Assembly: GCF_001522545.3 (NCBI RefSeq)
Contig: NC_031774.1
Location: 23,655,884-23,719,883, forward strand
DNA from: Parus major
Taxonomy: Eukaryota > Chordata > Aves > Passeriformes > Paridae
Length of the DNA: 64,000 nucleotides
Direction: 5' to 3'
Position numbers and translations under genes: made by a program. Below the pieces are notes generated by a model that made no database searches, was not told the DNA's origin, and saw only the letters and a program-made list of their open reading frames with translations. This document shows positions 12,201-24,270 of this stretch, piece by piece; positions within the stretch are counted from its first letter, which is position 1; every line of letters begins with the position of its first letter.

Positions 12201-15200
12201 TTCAGCCTAGTTCAAAGTAGAGGTACTACAATCCCCAGACGGACTCTTAGGAGGTGGGTCCTGTGTGATGGCACAAGTAGTTATGTATCCAACCCTTTGG
12301 CTGTGATTTCTTCACTTAGGTTTTTATGGGACAATTAAAAACCCAGGAAAAAGTCAAGATAGGGAGTGATACAGCAAAACATTCTCTAGCAAAGGGTAAC
12401 TTTTGAGGAAGGACTTGTAGTTTCTGGACCCTTTCTTTCCACTCCAATTCACAGCTCTGCCTCACCCAGGAACTCCGTCTACCTTTTGATTTCCTTCCAG
12501 TGGCTGGTTTAAACTCTCTTGCACACAAACTTCTCTCTCCAGCTGGCTTCAGCTGCTTTCCATTTCCTTCCTCCTGCTGCGTACACTCCCAACCAGGTAC
12601 CCAGCACACCTGTTTCCACCACCAGCAAGCAGCAGTGGGACAGGGAGGGGAGCCAGCACAGAGATCACATCCATTGTAGCTCCCTGCTAAAAACAAAGAA
12701 GGGGGTAATACCTGTGAAACCAGAATGTTCATAGGTCTGCTGCCACAAGCGAAAGAGGGAATAATTGTGTTCTGCATGTTGCTTTGTGTGCAGCTACACA
12801 GAACACAAAATCAAATGTCTGCCTGCAAGCAGATTCACTTCATCAGTGACCACCAAATCCAGGTAGGTGTGAGCCACGCTGGAGCCTGCAGAGATCAGAC
12901 ACACACGTGTGTCATAAGGAAATGTACACCCAACTTGTGCTTTTTCCCCCCCATTTTGCTTAGGAAGTAGAGAGGAAAGTGAAGAACATATTAATTGCAT
13001 GTTTTCATATGGCAAGGATCCATGAATGTTGTGGTTTCAGTGAGCACCCTAATGCTATGTGGGGAATGAAAGGGAAGCCACAGAGCTCAGCACTGCAATT
13101 ATTATTCTTTCTGGGGTAAACTTGGGGCCCTTGGATAGATTTAAATCAGCCTTGCAAACAAAGAGCAAGTGACAGACAAGGAAGGAGGAAAGACCTAGGA
13201 AAAGGAAAGGTCTTTTTAATACAAGACACCAGACCCTAGGAACATCCCTTCACAGAAATCCTTTTGCCTCCTGGGAATGTGGCTGAGCTGCTTGTGGCTG
13301 TGTGTCTTTCTGCCAGTATGTTAGAAAGTAAAGCCCCCAAATAGTAAATGGGTACTGTAACAAAATATGAGAACTGAAAACTCACCACTTTGGAAGTAAC
13401 TGATGTAGGAAGAAAAGTCTCTTTGTAATTCCTTAGTTTTTCATGGCAAGTTAAGATTGTTCCTTTGCCTTGTCACAATCCCCCACTCCTGCTCTATACC
13501 TCAGAAAGAGCATAGGCTGGCAATCTCCCTGGGGAATCAGACAACTTTCAGGCTGACTGGGTGCAGAGCAGCTTCAGTATGAGGGAGTTTGTGGTTTGTA
13601 TCTGTGGTTTGCATCTCCTTCCAGCAGTTTGTTAGCATTTGAAGACACTGTGAATGGGAAACTGCAGGACAGCAGAAGAGGGTAGCCACCTCTGCTTCCT
13701 ACGCACTACTTTTTATTTACTAGGCTTTTAGCCTTCATGGTTGCAAGACCTGCTTGCAAAAGGGACCCAGGCATACTTCACAGGGCTGGAGACAACCTGT
13801 AAAGTCATTCTTAGAGGGATGCAGTGCCTCATTTTTCCTGACCATTTCCTACAATTCAAATCTCCCTAGGAAAGTTGAAGAGCTGCACACTCTGACTGAA
13901 TTTTACCCCAAGAAAATACCTTGCATCAAGGAGTGGGAAGCAAATGGCTTTGGTACAGGAGGCAGCTGAAGAACTGCTCGATCAGGACTGGATGAGTCAG
14001 GGCAAGGGACGGCAACAACTCTGCTTTGACACATTATATATGCCATAGTCAACTCCAAACTCCCAGTTACTCACATGAATGACTAGAGTGCAGTCCATGC
14101 AGATTTGTGCCACTTGACCCTTCAGGCATGGTAGAGAAGTTGGACACTTGCATCTTGGATACATCCAACAGAATCTGCCCTGGTCAGAACCAAGCAGATA
14201 CAGCACACACAGCCTGGTCAGGGGAGTGGGAGGATGATGTTCCCTGTACTGCCAAGGGTTAAAAGCAAGGTCCAGATCCATAAGAAATCCTGTGAAAAGC
14301 ACAACCCAGCAATTCAGGCATGTCTCACCCCCGTTCAAATGACATTGTTTCAATGCTGTCTGCCTCACCCCTCAATGGTAATTACAGACTTTCACTACAG
14401 GGGAAGAGAAAACGGTCGAAGAAACTTTCATTACAGACATCTCCTAGAGAAAAGCAACCCCAATGTAATGTCTCAGGCACATAGCCAGGATCAGCCACCA
14501 AACCAAAACATATTTAGGACAAAAATAAAAGGGGGAGAAGTGTTAAGTGATTTGGGAAGATCAGAAGCCCACCAGGTTGGCTGCTGTACACTGCTGGGTG
14601 TGGGGAGCACTTTGGAGGAACTGGAATGCTGCCCTGCTTTTAAGTGGTGTGGTTTGCATTTACATTCTTCCTTCCTTCCTCCCTCTCTGGGTGCTTGTTT
14701 TCCCTGATGTCTGCATGTCAACCCTGGCAATCACCAGTGGGCTGGAATGGATGGTTTTCCTAGGCTTCCTAGCTTGATGTTTATCAAAGGGGCACATAAA
14801 GCTATAGGTGTCCTTGGCTGACCCCTCTCCCTTTTGCACACCTAGCTTAAGTATACACTCAAGAATAGGCTTCTTGTGTTCAAAACTGGGGGCTCACCTT
14901 GTGTGTATTACAGGGCCCCAAAGTATGTGTTTTGTTCCAAAGGATGCAAGAGGGTTTTTCCCAGTAGGTCATGCATCTATTACAGCCCATGTCCATTTCC
15001 TATTGCTGCAGTGCATCTGTCAGGGTTGGTGTTGACCTACCCTCAGGTGGTTGACACCTCTGGCAAAAAAAATGGTCTTACCTGCTGCTTTTTTTCCTCA
15101 TTTTAACCTTCTGCTGACAACTGGCATAGGTCCAAGCTAAGTTGCTATTTTTACCCCTGGTCATTCACATGTGTGAAACTGAGAACCACTATCATGGCAT

Positions 15201-15539
15201 GGTAAACTCATTGTTCGTGGGAGAGGTCATTTCAGTGACAAAATTTTCCAACAGAACCCTTTTTTGTTGCTGGTGGTAACACCTTTTTCTTGCAGGATCT
15301 GGGGTTCGATGCTACATTAGAAAGATCCTTCAAACCAATAGGCCTTGTCTCCAGACAGCAAACAGCAGGAATGGGACAGGACCAGGAGGAGAAAAATGTT
15401 CAATCAGAGTGCTATTAAGATGTGTCTAGGGAACTGGCTGAATTTTAATTGTTCTCTACCTCTCAGTGAGTGAGCACAGGAAAAGATTTACCTTCTGGCC
15501 TTTCCATTTGGGCATGTTGACATTTCCAGGCGGCACTTT
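9251..15539. other. Intergenic DNA upstream of CREB3L1, no gene seen
   Basis: The longest open frames are about 150 codons and have no recognisable domain, splice framing or codon pattern. No full transposon was recognised by eye. Enhancers could be present but cannot be called from one sequence. Confidence 0.6.
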
Positions 15540-15760
15540 CCTCTGATGGAGAGGTTTGACGTCAGGTGGGCTGATTAAAGCCTGCAGTGCCTCTGACTCA
15601 TTTGGCTACGTCCTGTGCAAAGGGATTTGTAATGTGTCTCTTGTCTTTCTTTCACTTGTTATGGTTGGTTTTAAATAAATAAAGCTAAGCTCAATTCACA
15701 ACTTCAGGGAAGATGCAACTCGGCTCAGGCTCAAATACGCATTGCCATGGCAACAGATGC
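15540..15760. promoter_or_regulatory. Candidate cis-regulatory cluster: CRE, AP-1, RFX X-box
   Basis: Seen: a full palindromic CRE TGACGTCA at 15557-15564, an AP-1 site TGACTCA at 15594-15600, and a near-perfect RFX X-box palindrome ATTGCCATGGCAAC at 15742-15755, within 200 bases. The intact CpG in the CRE is notable because CpG is usually lost outside islands. It lies about 6.9 kb upstream of the CREB3L1 start codon. Inferred: a distal enhancer or small promoter. No coding potential was recognised. Confidence 0.4.
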
Positions 15761-16544
15761 TGTCAGGCACACACAGACTTGTCACTCTCGGCAGCGAACT
15801 CCCCTGCCCTCCTCTCCCTGCCCAAGCAGTGCATGAAGCTGGGGCAGGCTGCAGGAAAGCTGGGTGAGGCTGACACTGTCCACACCACTTGGGCATGCAG
15901 TTGTTCTTGGGAACTGGTCTTGCTTCTCCCCCAGCCTCAGGAGAGCTCACCTGGGCCAGCCAACAGCCCTCTTTCTGAGCAAGAACTACTTTGGGGGAAG
16001 TCTGGTGAATGCAGTTGCCCCTAGAGTAACTTTCTCAACTTGCAAAAAGGAGGGGAGGGACCACCTGAATCAACAAGTCTCATACAGCTGCTGCCAAGTG
16101 TGCCATGCTCTTCATGCATGGATTGAGATCTGAAATAAAGAAATAAAAATTATCAGCTGCCTTCTGTAAGCCCCACTGAGCAAATCCCTCATGATTGCTA
16201 GAGAGATACCCAGCAAGGAAACAGAAGTGGGGAGAGATGTGGTTTCTGCTGCTGGCTGTGGGGTAGATAGGTTAGCCACAGCAAAGCAAAGCAGTAGAGT
16301 GCCTGGGTCCTCTGTCCCAGAGTACCTGTGTCTCATTGGCATACCAAGCAGGTCCCTTTGGTGCTGCCATTTCCTGTACAGCTTTTGATTCATCAAGAAC
16401 TTGAGTATAGCAGCAGCCTAAAACATGAAGCATGAAACATGGCCAAAGGCAGCATCACTAAGAAAGAGGCTCTTTGAAGTGTTCAAGAACTCCCTGCCTG
16501 TGGCTCTGCACCTGTGCATCCCTAACATCCACTGATCAGCCACA
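15761..16544. other. Intergenic, nothing recognised
   Basis: There are no convincing coding frames and no repeat that I recognise. The right edge meets the 3' end of the CR1 copy. Confidence 0.5.
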
Positions 16545-17510
16545 ATCATCAAAGCTGGAAGAGATGTTTTAGATCACCAAGTCCTAACATCCACCCAGCA
16601 GTACCATGGTAACCCTTAAACCATAATCACCCGGCACTAAACCATATCACCCAGCACATATCCAGATGCCTCTTAAACACCTTCAGGGATGGTGATTTCA
16701 CCACCTTCCTGGACAATCTATTCCAATGTCTGACCACCCTAACAATGAATTTTTTTTTCTAATACTTAATCTGAATCTCCCATATCAACTTAAGGCCATT
16801 TCCTCTGGTTCTTTCACTGCAGGCATGGTAGAAGAGATCAGTCCCTCTACCTGGACAGCACCTCAGTGTCCTTTTTAAAGTGAGGGGCCCAAAACTGGAT
16901 GCAGCACTCAAGGTGGGGCCTCACCAGTACTGAGTACAGAGGGGAGATCACTGCCCTGGTCCTGCTGGCTACACTATTCTTGACACAAGCCAGGACACCG
17001 TTGGCCTTGTTAGCCACCTGGGCACACACTGGATCACATTCAGCCACTGCTGATCAGCACTCCCAGGTCCTTTTCTGCTGGGCAATTTTCCAGCCACTCC
17101 TCCCCCAGCCTGCAGTGCTGCTTGGGGTTGTTGTGACCCAAGTGCAGGACCCAGCACTCTGCCTTACTGAACCTCATGCAGTTGCCATCAGCCCAATGAA
17201 TGAGTCTGTCCAGATTCCTCTGCAGAGCCTTCCTACCCTCAAGCAGATCAACACTCCCACACAACTTAGTGTCATCTGCAAATTTACTGAGGGTGCCATC
17301 AATCCCAATGTCCAAGTCATCAATAAAGATGTTAAACAGGACCAGCCCCAAAATTGAGCCCTGGGGAGCACTGCTAGCAGCCAGCTGCCAAATGGATTTG
17401 GCTCTATTCACCACAACCCTCTGAGCCTGGCCACGCAGCCCGTTTTTTACCCATGGAAGAGACCACCCATCCAAGCCACGAGCAGCCAGTTTTTCTAGGA
17501 AAAGATGTAC
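16545..17510 (-). repeat. CR1 LINE, 5'-truncated, with reverse-transcriptase remnant
   Basis: On the minus strand this carries the C-terminal half of the CR1 ORF2 reverse transcriptase followed by 3' UTR. It starts near [13 protein letters not shown] at about 17505, and its 3' end is near 16545. The usual end of the enzyme and part of the UTR are missing after about 16848, so there is an internal deletion. It is 5'-truncated, as most CR1 copies are. Confidence 0.9.
16847..17505 (-). pseudogene. CR1 ORF2 reverse-transcriptase fragment (broken)
   Basis: Seen: in one minus-strand frame, motifs in order are [47 protein letters not shown], then [19 protein letters not shown] and [14 protein letters not shown] is the catalytic palm motif of non-LTR reverse transcriptases. 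The frame breaks near 17045 and resumes one frame over as [16 protein letters not shown] and [19 protein letters not shown], ending at 16847. It has no endonuclease domain and no intact start, so it is a dead fragment. The open frame extends upstream to 17723, but that extension is not CR1-like. Confidence 0.88.
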
Positions 17511-20500
17511 TAGAGAAACGAGACATTCTGGTTTGTGTGGCAAACAGGGAGAACAGTTGTAAGATCTTCTTTTCTCCAAGTATCTCAGGACATTTAGCAA
17601 TTTTCTCAGAGCCTGGGCACCTGAAGTACTGGAAACAAGGAAAACTCTTGCCTTCCCTGCTCTTAGGTGACTTCTGACAGTTGCAGGAGACTGGCTGAAA
17701 ATGCACCCCACTGGCTCCAACATAGGCAGGCAAACCTAGGAAACCATCATTTACTGGTTTTAATTGCATTATTTTTAGATCACCCCCATTGAGTGAGTTC
17801 TGAATTATAGTTTTTGGTTTGGCTTGTGGGCAAGCACAATGCACACAGGAAAATGTTCGAGTGCTGTCCCACTGACCTGAGCTGCACCAAGAGGCAGCAT
17901 ATACCCTGTTGGACTTGTACAGGGTTCAAAAAGGGGGACAAAACAATTAAGCCAAGAATCCAGTCTTCCCAAATAGATCTCTAGGGCTGGGAAATGCTTT
18001 CTAGCTTAGTCCTCATTTTGCAGGTTTAATACTTCCCCATGTGGGGTGCCATGTCTTTTTTCTACCGCAGATGATCTGAAATTAACCTTACCTCCTACAG
18101 TCACTGCACCCTGCCACACTAGGGAAGTTAATAGCATCAGAAGAGTTTGAGCTTGTGAAATGTTTCTATGACTGCATAGATTGAGCCACATTACCATGAC
18201 AAATCACTGAAATCTGAGAAATCTAATTTACAACACAAATTTCTTTTTTGTGTTTGTCTTTCCCAACTCAAATTCAAGTCAGAGAGTGTCTGGGTTTTGC
18301 AGTAACTCTAATCTAGCAGAACTGTGGGTGTAAGAGGGATGAAAAACAATTGCATGAGGTCTCCAGGGCTGGTCTACAGTGACTCTAAACCCTAAACTGC
18401 TTATCCCTTGAACGTGGTTTGCAACGGCAATGGATCCTGGCGGAGCTGTGTAACCAGCACTTAAATAAAGGGGAGGCAGCAAGACCTCCTGAATCAGTGG
18501 CATCTGTTCTGGGAAGGGCTGGCCCAGAGACAGCCACAGCAAGAAGGTACTGAAACCCACTGTCTCCTCCTAAAAACAGAATTGAAGGTCACAAAGTAAA
18601 GACCCCTGCAAACAGCACTGGCCTCTGATTAAAAAGAAATCCTTTCATGCACAGACAGTGGTTTGAGGAAGGAAAATACTGAACTGCAGTGAAATCTTGG
18701 AGAGCTCATGGCTGGACACCTTGGAGTAGAAACACAAGTGGCATCAATTCAGGTAAAGGTCTATACCCCCAGCCACTGGCATCAATGTACAAGCATACTC
18801 CCTTCTCTCAAATTTAACTTTCACAGTAAAACTGATTTTATGGTGCTTTTATCTGGCATAGTGTGAAAATAACTCAGTCTCAGGACTGACAGAGATGAAA
18901 GTCTGCTTGGTGTCACCAAACCAGCTCTGAAGCCAGGAAAATCATGATTCTCTGTAAGCAGTTGGTGTTTTGCCCCAGTATGGGAATTAGCATCATCATT
19001 TCCAAGTGATGGGGGCTGCCACTGTCTCTGCCAGATAAACAAAACAAAGCACTATGATGTGGTCCTCCTACACCCTGTATTGTACTCTCAAGGCTACCAG
19101 ACAGCAGAGATATTTGGGCATCTAGCAGGCTCACTTCTTCCTTTAAAATGCACTAAAGGAAATACTGGTAAAATACATTATATGAATGGCCCACATAACT
19201 TACTGTTGTCACTTAGAAGGAACTGCAAAGAAAGGAACTGATATTTATAGGGGTGAAAACATCCTTCTTTATCCCAAGGGCATGGATTACAGTCCTATAA
19301 ACCCTTTGCAGAATTCAGGTTTTCATAAAGTACCTGAAACAGGGTTTGAAAATGGAGAGCTGTTAAAAAAAACCTCAGCACCCTAAACTCCACATCAAAC
19401 CAGAAATGTTCCTCATGAGCCAGTTAATATATAAATATACTTCATATCTTTATTTCTGTGGAAGACCATTAAATTTCCAGGAAGTACCCAGTGCCTCCTG
19501 GCACAGACCAAGGGAGGCCATGACCTGAGCAACAGCTGTAATGATCCCATCACAGACAGAGTATTTTGCAGTATTCTACACAAATATTAATTCCAGGGCC
19601 AGCAAGTAGTTTTGCCTGGTCTTTTGCTGCCTGGTCAATCCCATGTAAGTCACTCTTCCCTCACCGCAAGCTGCCATCCTCTCCTTCTTGACCAGATACC
19701 CAGTGGATTATTTTTGTCTCAGATCACATAGTCCCAATGGTACAATTACACACTGACCTCAAAGACTTGCTTTTAAAATTACCCTTCTTTAGCAAACCCT
19801 CTGTCTAGTGGGTTGGGTGGTTTTCTTATTTTTTATTTTTATATCTAAATGGTTAAATAGTGGGTGTGGTTGGGGAGAGAGGAAAAGAAGAAAGAGAAAG
19901 AAGCAGACTGAACAAACAGTAGGGGAGACAGTTGTGAGGGTCACAAGTGCGCTCAGGAGGGGGAAGTCCATGTGCTCCAAGGAGAAGACATTTGGCTTCC
20001 TCTCTTTCCTCAGTAACATCTCCTGGAAGGTCAGTTCTTCCTGTCAACAAATGTAATTTCACTACTGAGAGAGTAAAGGTCCCTCTTCCTCATAGCCACA
20101 AGTAGGGACTTATTCTTGGGAACCACTACCTAAACCAGAAACCCAACAAGCCAGCAACTTTCAAACACGGTGTGAAACTTGGAACTTTCCTGTATGTGCT
20201 CACAGATGTTAAACATTTTACAAACAGAAGAGACAGAAAAGCAACTCAGAAGGGCTCTGAAGACTCTAGAGACAAAGAAGCCTAGGACAGAGGTAATCAT
20301 AACTGTAGAGATGTGTTCACAGTGAAACTCATGTACGACAGGTGTCATTATGTTGCTGCTCAACTGACAGTTCCATATAATTTTGGAAGCCTTCATAGAA
20401 TGCATGAAATCTCTTCAGGAGAGATGAGCATCTTCTCTGAGGTTGATGACCTGGAGGGTATAGGACACTGGTCTGTCTTTGCAAGGAAAAAAAGGGAAGC

Positions 20501-22559
20501 AACTCATAAGCTGACAGGAGAAACTTCAAATGTGCTGCAATTTCTCCCAACCAGGGTGCACACACTACTTTTTGAGTTTGCTACACAATAGGATTTTCCC
20601 CTCCACACTATAAATAGCTTTAAAACCCATCTGAAATGGTTTTAAGGCTGATGAGAGCTGCAGTGAATGAAAGTGATAAAAGGAGCTTTAGCTGGGCTGG
20701 TTGTGAAAGTTGGCCTTCTAATAGCTGCCTGTCACCTGGGCACTGGCTGCTTGTAATTGTCTCCTTCATCCTTTACATCTTCAGGTGTGCATATCTATTC
20801 CACACTGTCCTGCATACCATATTTTCTATAGCCTTTTCTGCACACTGGCTATGTCTCAGTCCTGAGAGGATGAGCTCCATTTGTGTCAAACCTCACCAAC
20901 AAAGAGTCAAGAGTAGTACTTGGAGAGGAGACCTGCAAACAGTGCCTTGATGTATTTAAAAAGAAGGCAGCTCTCACTTGGGTGACTTCCGTTCTGCATG
21001 GGATTTTGATTGTGCAGAACAGATGTGAACACCATCAGATTGGAAATGATCTTTGAATGCTTGGTATAGTCCATGTTCCAGCTGTTTGGGAAAAGACAAT
21101 CCTTTTCCCTTTGTTCTTCCTGCAGCTCCCCTTGGACACAACACCTTCCCCCTTCTCCACTTACTACATTGCACTGAGGTGTTGCCCTGTGCCATTGCAC
21201 AGCTGGCTTCACCCACACCTGCAGGGACTGCTTTTTATGGTGGGTGAACTGGTTTGGGGATGGGATTTTTGTCAATTTTGTGAAAAACTTTTGAAGCCTG
21301 TGAAATTGAAATGTACTTGATACCTTGCTGGAAGAGACAACAAGCTGGTTAGTACAGCCTTGGTTGGGGCAGAAAGCAGTATCAGAGCTCCAGTTAAGTG
21401 ATACCTATAAATGCTGGCAAGGGACACAGTGAGGATGAACAGGCATCTGTGTACTCACCATTTCTCTCATTTGGATTTAAAAAGCCAAATCCACCTACCA
21501 ACATTTGCTGAACAGAGTTTGTTTCATGAATCAGTCAGCAGGATGTCAGTCAAAGGTATTAATCTATAAAATAAAAAAAAAATCAAATTCCAAACTCTGC
21601 TCTTTTAATGAGCTCTGGTAAAGTTGCTCCCTTTTACAGTCCTGGGGTCAATCAATTAGCAACTGCCTAGGGGAGAAGCTTAATTAAGCTCAGATAACAC
21701 AACAAAGGTTTCATCTCCTTGCCCTCCCTCTATATACATCCTCATTTACACATCTGGATAAAAGCTTCACTGCAAAGCCTGGAGAGAGCAATTGCTTCAA
21801 GCAGAGTCTCTGAGAGCACATCTGAGCTCCCAAAAAGCATTGCAAACTCTTGCATCATGCAGAGGCAGGAGAAGGCAAAGCAGCTAGGAAGCGAGAAGAT
21901 CCACTCTGGCAAGCTGCTGCCACGGGGATAGGGTGTCACTGGGAACAACAAAAGGTGGTTTTACTGAGGAAACGTGGTGCCACGACTTATTAGTCTTCCA
22001 GCAGAAACAGGAATCCAGCGCTGCTCTGATGGTGCTGTTTTTGCAGCAGGAGCGAGCCAGCCATTCAGGACTAGTCTGACAAATCTGGCTCCAGCTGCTC
22101 GACTTTATTAACGACAGAAGCCCTGGAGGGGTGGGATCCAGAGGCATCACAGCGATTTTTTTCCCCTTTCCTAAGCACAAAAGACAGAAGTGGAATGTAG
22201 CTGAGGAATGCTTTGCCCTTGGAAGGGATGTAATAAATCTCCTTGGATGTGATATTTGGTTTATTTTGTGGGAGTCATTCAAAAGGAAAATGCAGATTGT
22301 GGGGCTTAGTACTCAGCCTATGCTGGCAAAGGATCCCCGACAAAGAATGTCCATTGGCAGGGAATTTCCTGACTTTGCAAGTGAGCAAACGCCTCTTTCT
22401 CAGTTACTCTAAAAGCTGTTTTGTTATTATATAAAAGGCTGTATAAAGCAGACAGGGATCAGTTCTACTCCAGATCCACCAGAAGAAGGAGAAGTAATAA
22501 TCAGCCTTATTTGCAGGAGTAAGGATTTGCGCTCGAGAAAGTGCTTTTTCTCCAGGACG
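17511..22559. other. Intergenic, no gene seen
   Basis: Only short frames of under 105 codons, without recognisable motifs. Local A-rich and G-rich tracts occur near 19850-19920. Nothing here is assigned. Confidence 0.55.
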
Positions 22560-22735
22560 GTGTCCTGGGCCGCAGGGGGCTGCTGGGGAGGCTGCGGCAT
22601 CCCAATTGCTGGAAGCATTTAACGCCCACATCATGCTCTACTCCTGGGTGACTCCACCTTGGAAAGCGGGGGGATAGCTTCAGATATCTCCCAAAGTCCC
22701 TGCCAGCCCTCTGGTGATTATTACTCTATGATTAT
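22560..22735 (+). repeat. Possible CR1 3'-end remnant
   Basis: The stretch reads like the CR1 3' UTR: 'ctgctggggaggctg.ggcatcc', 'ttgctggaagcattta', then 'ctcccaaagtccctgccagcc' and 'actctatgatt'. The match is diverged and short. A CTCF-like core (CCGCAGGGGGCTGC, about 22570-22583) lies at its left edge. Confidence 0.45.
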
Positions 22736-24204
22736 TATTTAATAACAGGAGTTGCCACCTTTGGGATTCTTCCTGTGCCGAAGGTCACTGGACCTAGGGA
22801 TGCATTAGCAGGCAGATGTCAGGGAAAAAGAAAACAGAAGGGTACTGATGTGCAGATGGTTTATTTACTGCAGCAGTATGGCAAAGAAAAAGCCCAAAGG
22901 TGACTATGGACTCACCACAGAGCAAAATGACACCAGGCTCACTGAAAGTGTTAGACAGGGAGGAGGGCTCTCTAGAAGAGAACTCCCTGGGGAGATCATG
23001 ACAGAGGCTGTAAGCCACCTGGGAACCTTAAACCAGGTTTAAAGGGGACCTGAAAGGGAAGTGGAGCAGACTGCATGGAGCCAACCAGAGCTGTCTACAG
23101 CAATTCCACCATTAAGAGAGTCACCACAGTAGAAAGTAGAGGGGACAATCAGTCATTAGGGGTATTCTAGCAATTTTTCCATAAATACTTAATTATTGCT
23201 ACTGGTGGTAAAGTTCCAGCCATGAAAATCCCAAAGCCCTTCCACCTGTTTGGATAGAAGTGGGGTAGCCTGTTTAGGCAGAACTGCCATGAGAGCACCT
23301 GGGAAAAGGTGGGAGTGTGGTCCCTACACACACTCAGTGAAGCCCAGAAACTGCCCAGGCTATGAGTGGTGGCATCACTGATGGAGACCACAGTTCAGAG
23401 GGGTCAGCCACACAAGCCTTTGTCTTGTCACTCTGTTCATCCTCCAGAAATACGATTTTGCTCACTTCATAAGGTTACTGGAGATTTGCCTTCCTCATCT
23501 GCTTAGGAGAAGAGATTAAAAAGGGTAACAAATGTTTGCTAAGATTTTGATTTCCTAGAAGAGAACATGTTTGCAGCACTCAGTGGAGGGATGAAGGCCT
23601 CTACTAAAGATTGTAAGAGTCCTTCAGGTTGTTGTCCACCATTGTCACCTGCTGGAAATTAAATGTTTTCAGTGTCTTCTGTCTTGTCAGGGAACACAAA
23701 TATTTTCTGTGCTGCACCCTGTGTTTTCACACATGGAGAGGAGGTGCCTGTGTGAAGCAAGTGACCTTATCAAGAAATTAGCACTCTTGGGTTATTACCA
23801 GGGCTGGACTGAGCACTTTGTTGCTGTTATCACTGCTATTGATTTTACATTTATAGAGAGCTGCAAATTTACACAGTGCTTAATAAACACAAAGTTTCCT
23901 GAACTGCAACTAGTACAGGAGAACTGGGAGGTGGTTAAAAAAAACCCAAACAAACCACAACACAATTAAAAAAAAAAAAACCTGTTACATGACATTTCTA
24001 TGTTATTTTTTCCACTACAGTCATAGCCTGAAAATTAGGGGAGCTGTTGCCACACTCCCATACAGCCACACACAGCAAGACATTGCAAGAGCAAACAGAT
24101 CTAACATCTTCACAGACAAAATGACAATTGTATACCATTTATCCCACTGACATCATCCAAAGTTTTGGACAAAGGAGTCTAAATTGTGTTGGGTAAGAGT
24201 AAAC
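22736..24204. other. Intergenic, no gene seen
   Basis: Short frames only. A run of A near 23940-23982 is present. Nothing recognised. Confidence 0.5.
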
Positions 24205-24270
24205 CAGCAAAAGACCTTGGGTTCTACTCCTGCTGTGCCACTTAAAATTTTACCCAAGTTTTCCAAAGAT
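24205..24270 (-). repeat. MIR-type SINE remnant
   Basis: The phrase 'gaccttgggttctactcctgctgtgccactta' (with a break) is the reverse complement of the MIR core and tRNA-like junction, normally 'acctgggttcgaatcc.gctctgccactta'. It is old and diverged, as expected for MIR in a bird. Confidence 0.5.

Noticed and set aside
15295..15320. GGTTCGATGC-like B box of a tRNA
   Set aside because: No matching A box or cloverleaf can be drawn around it.
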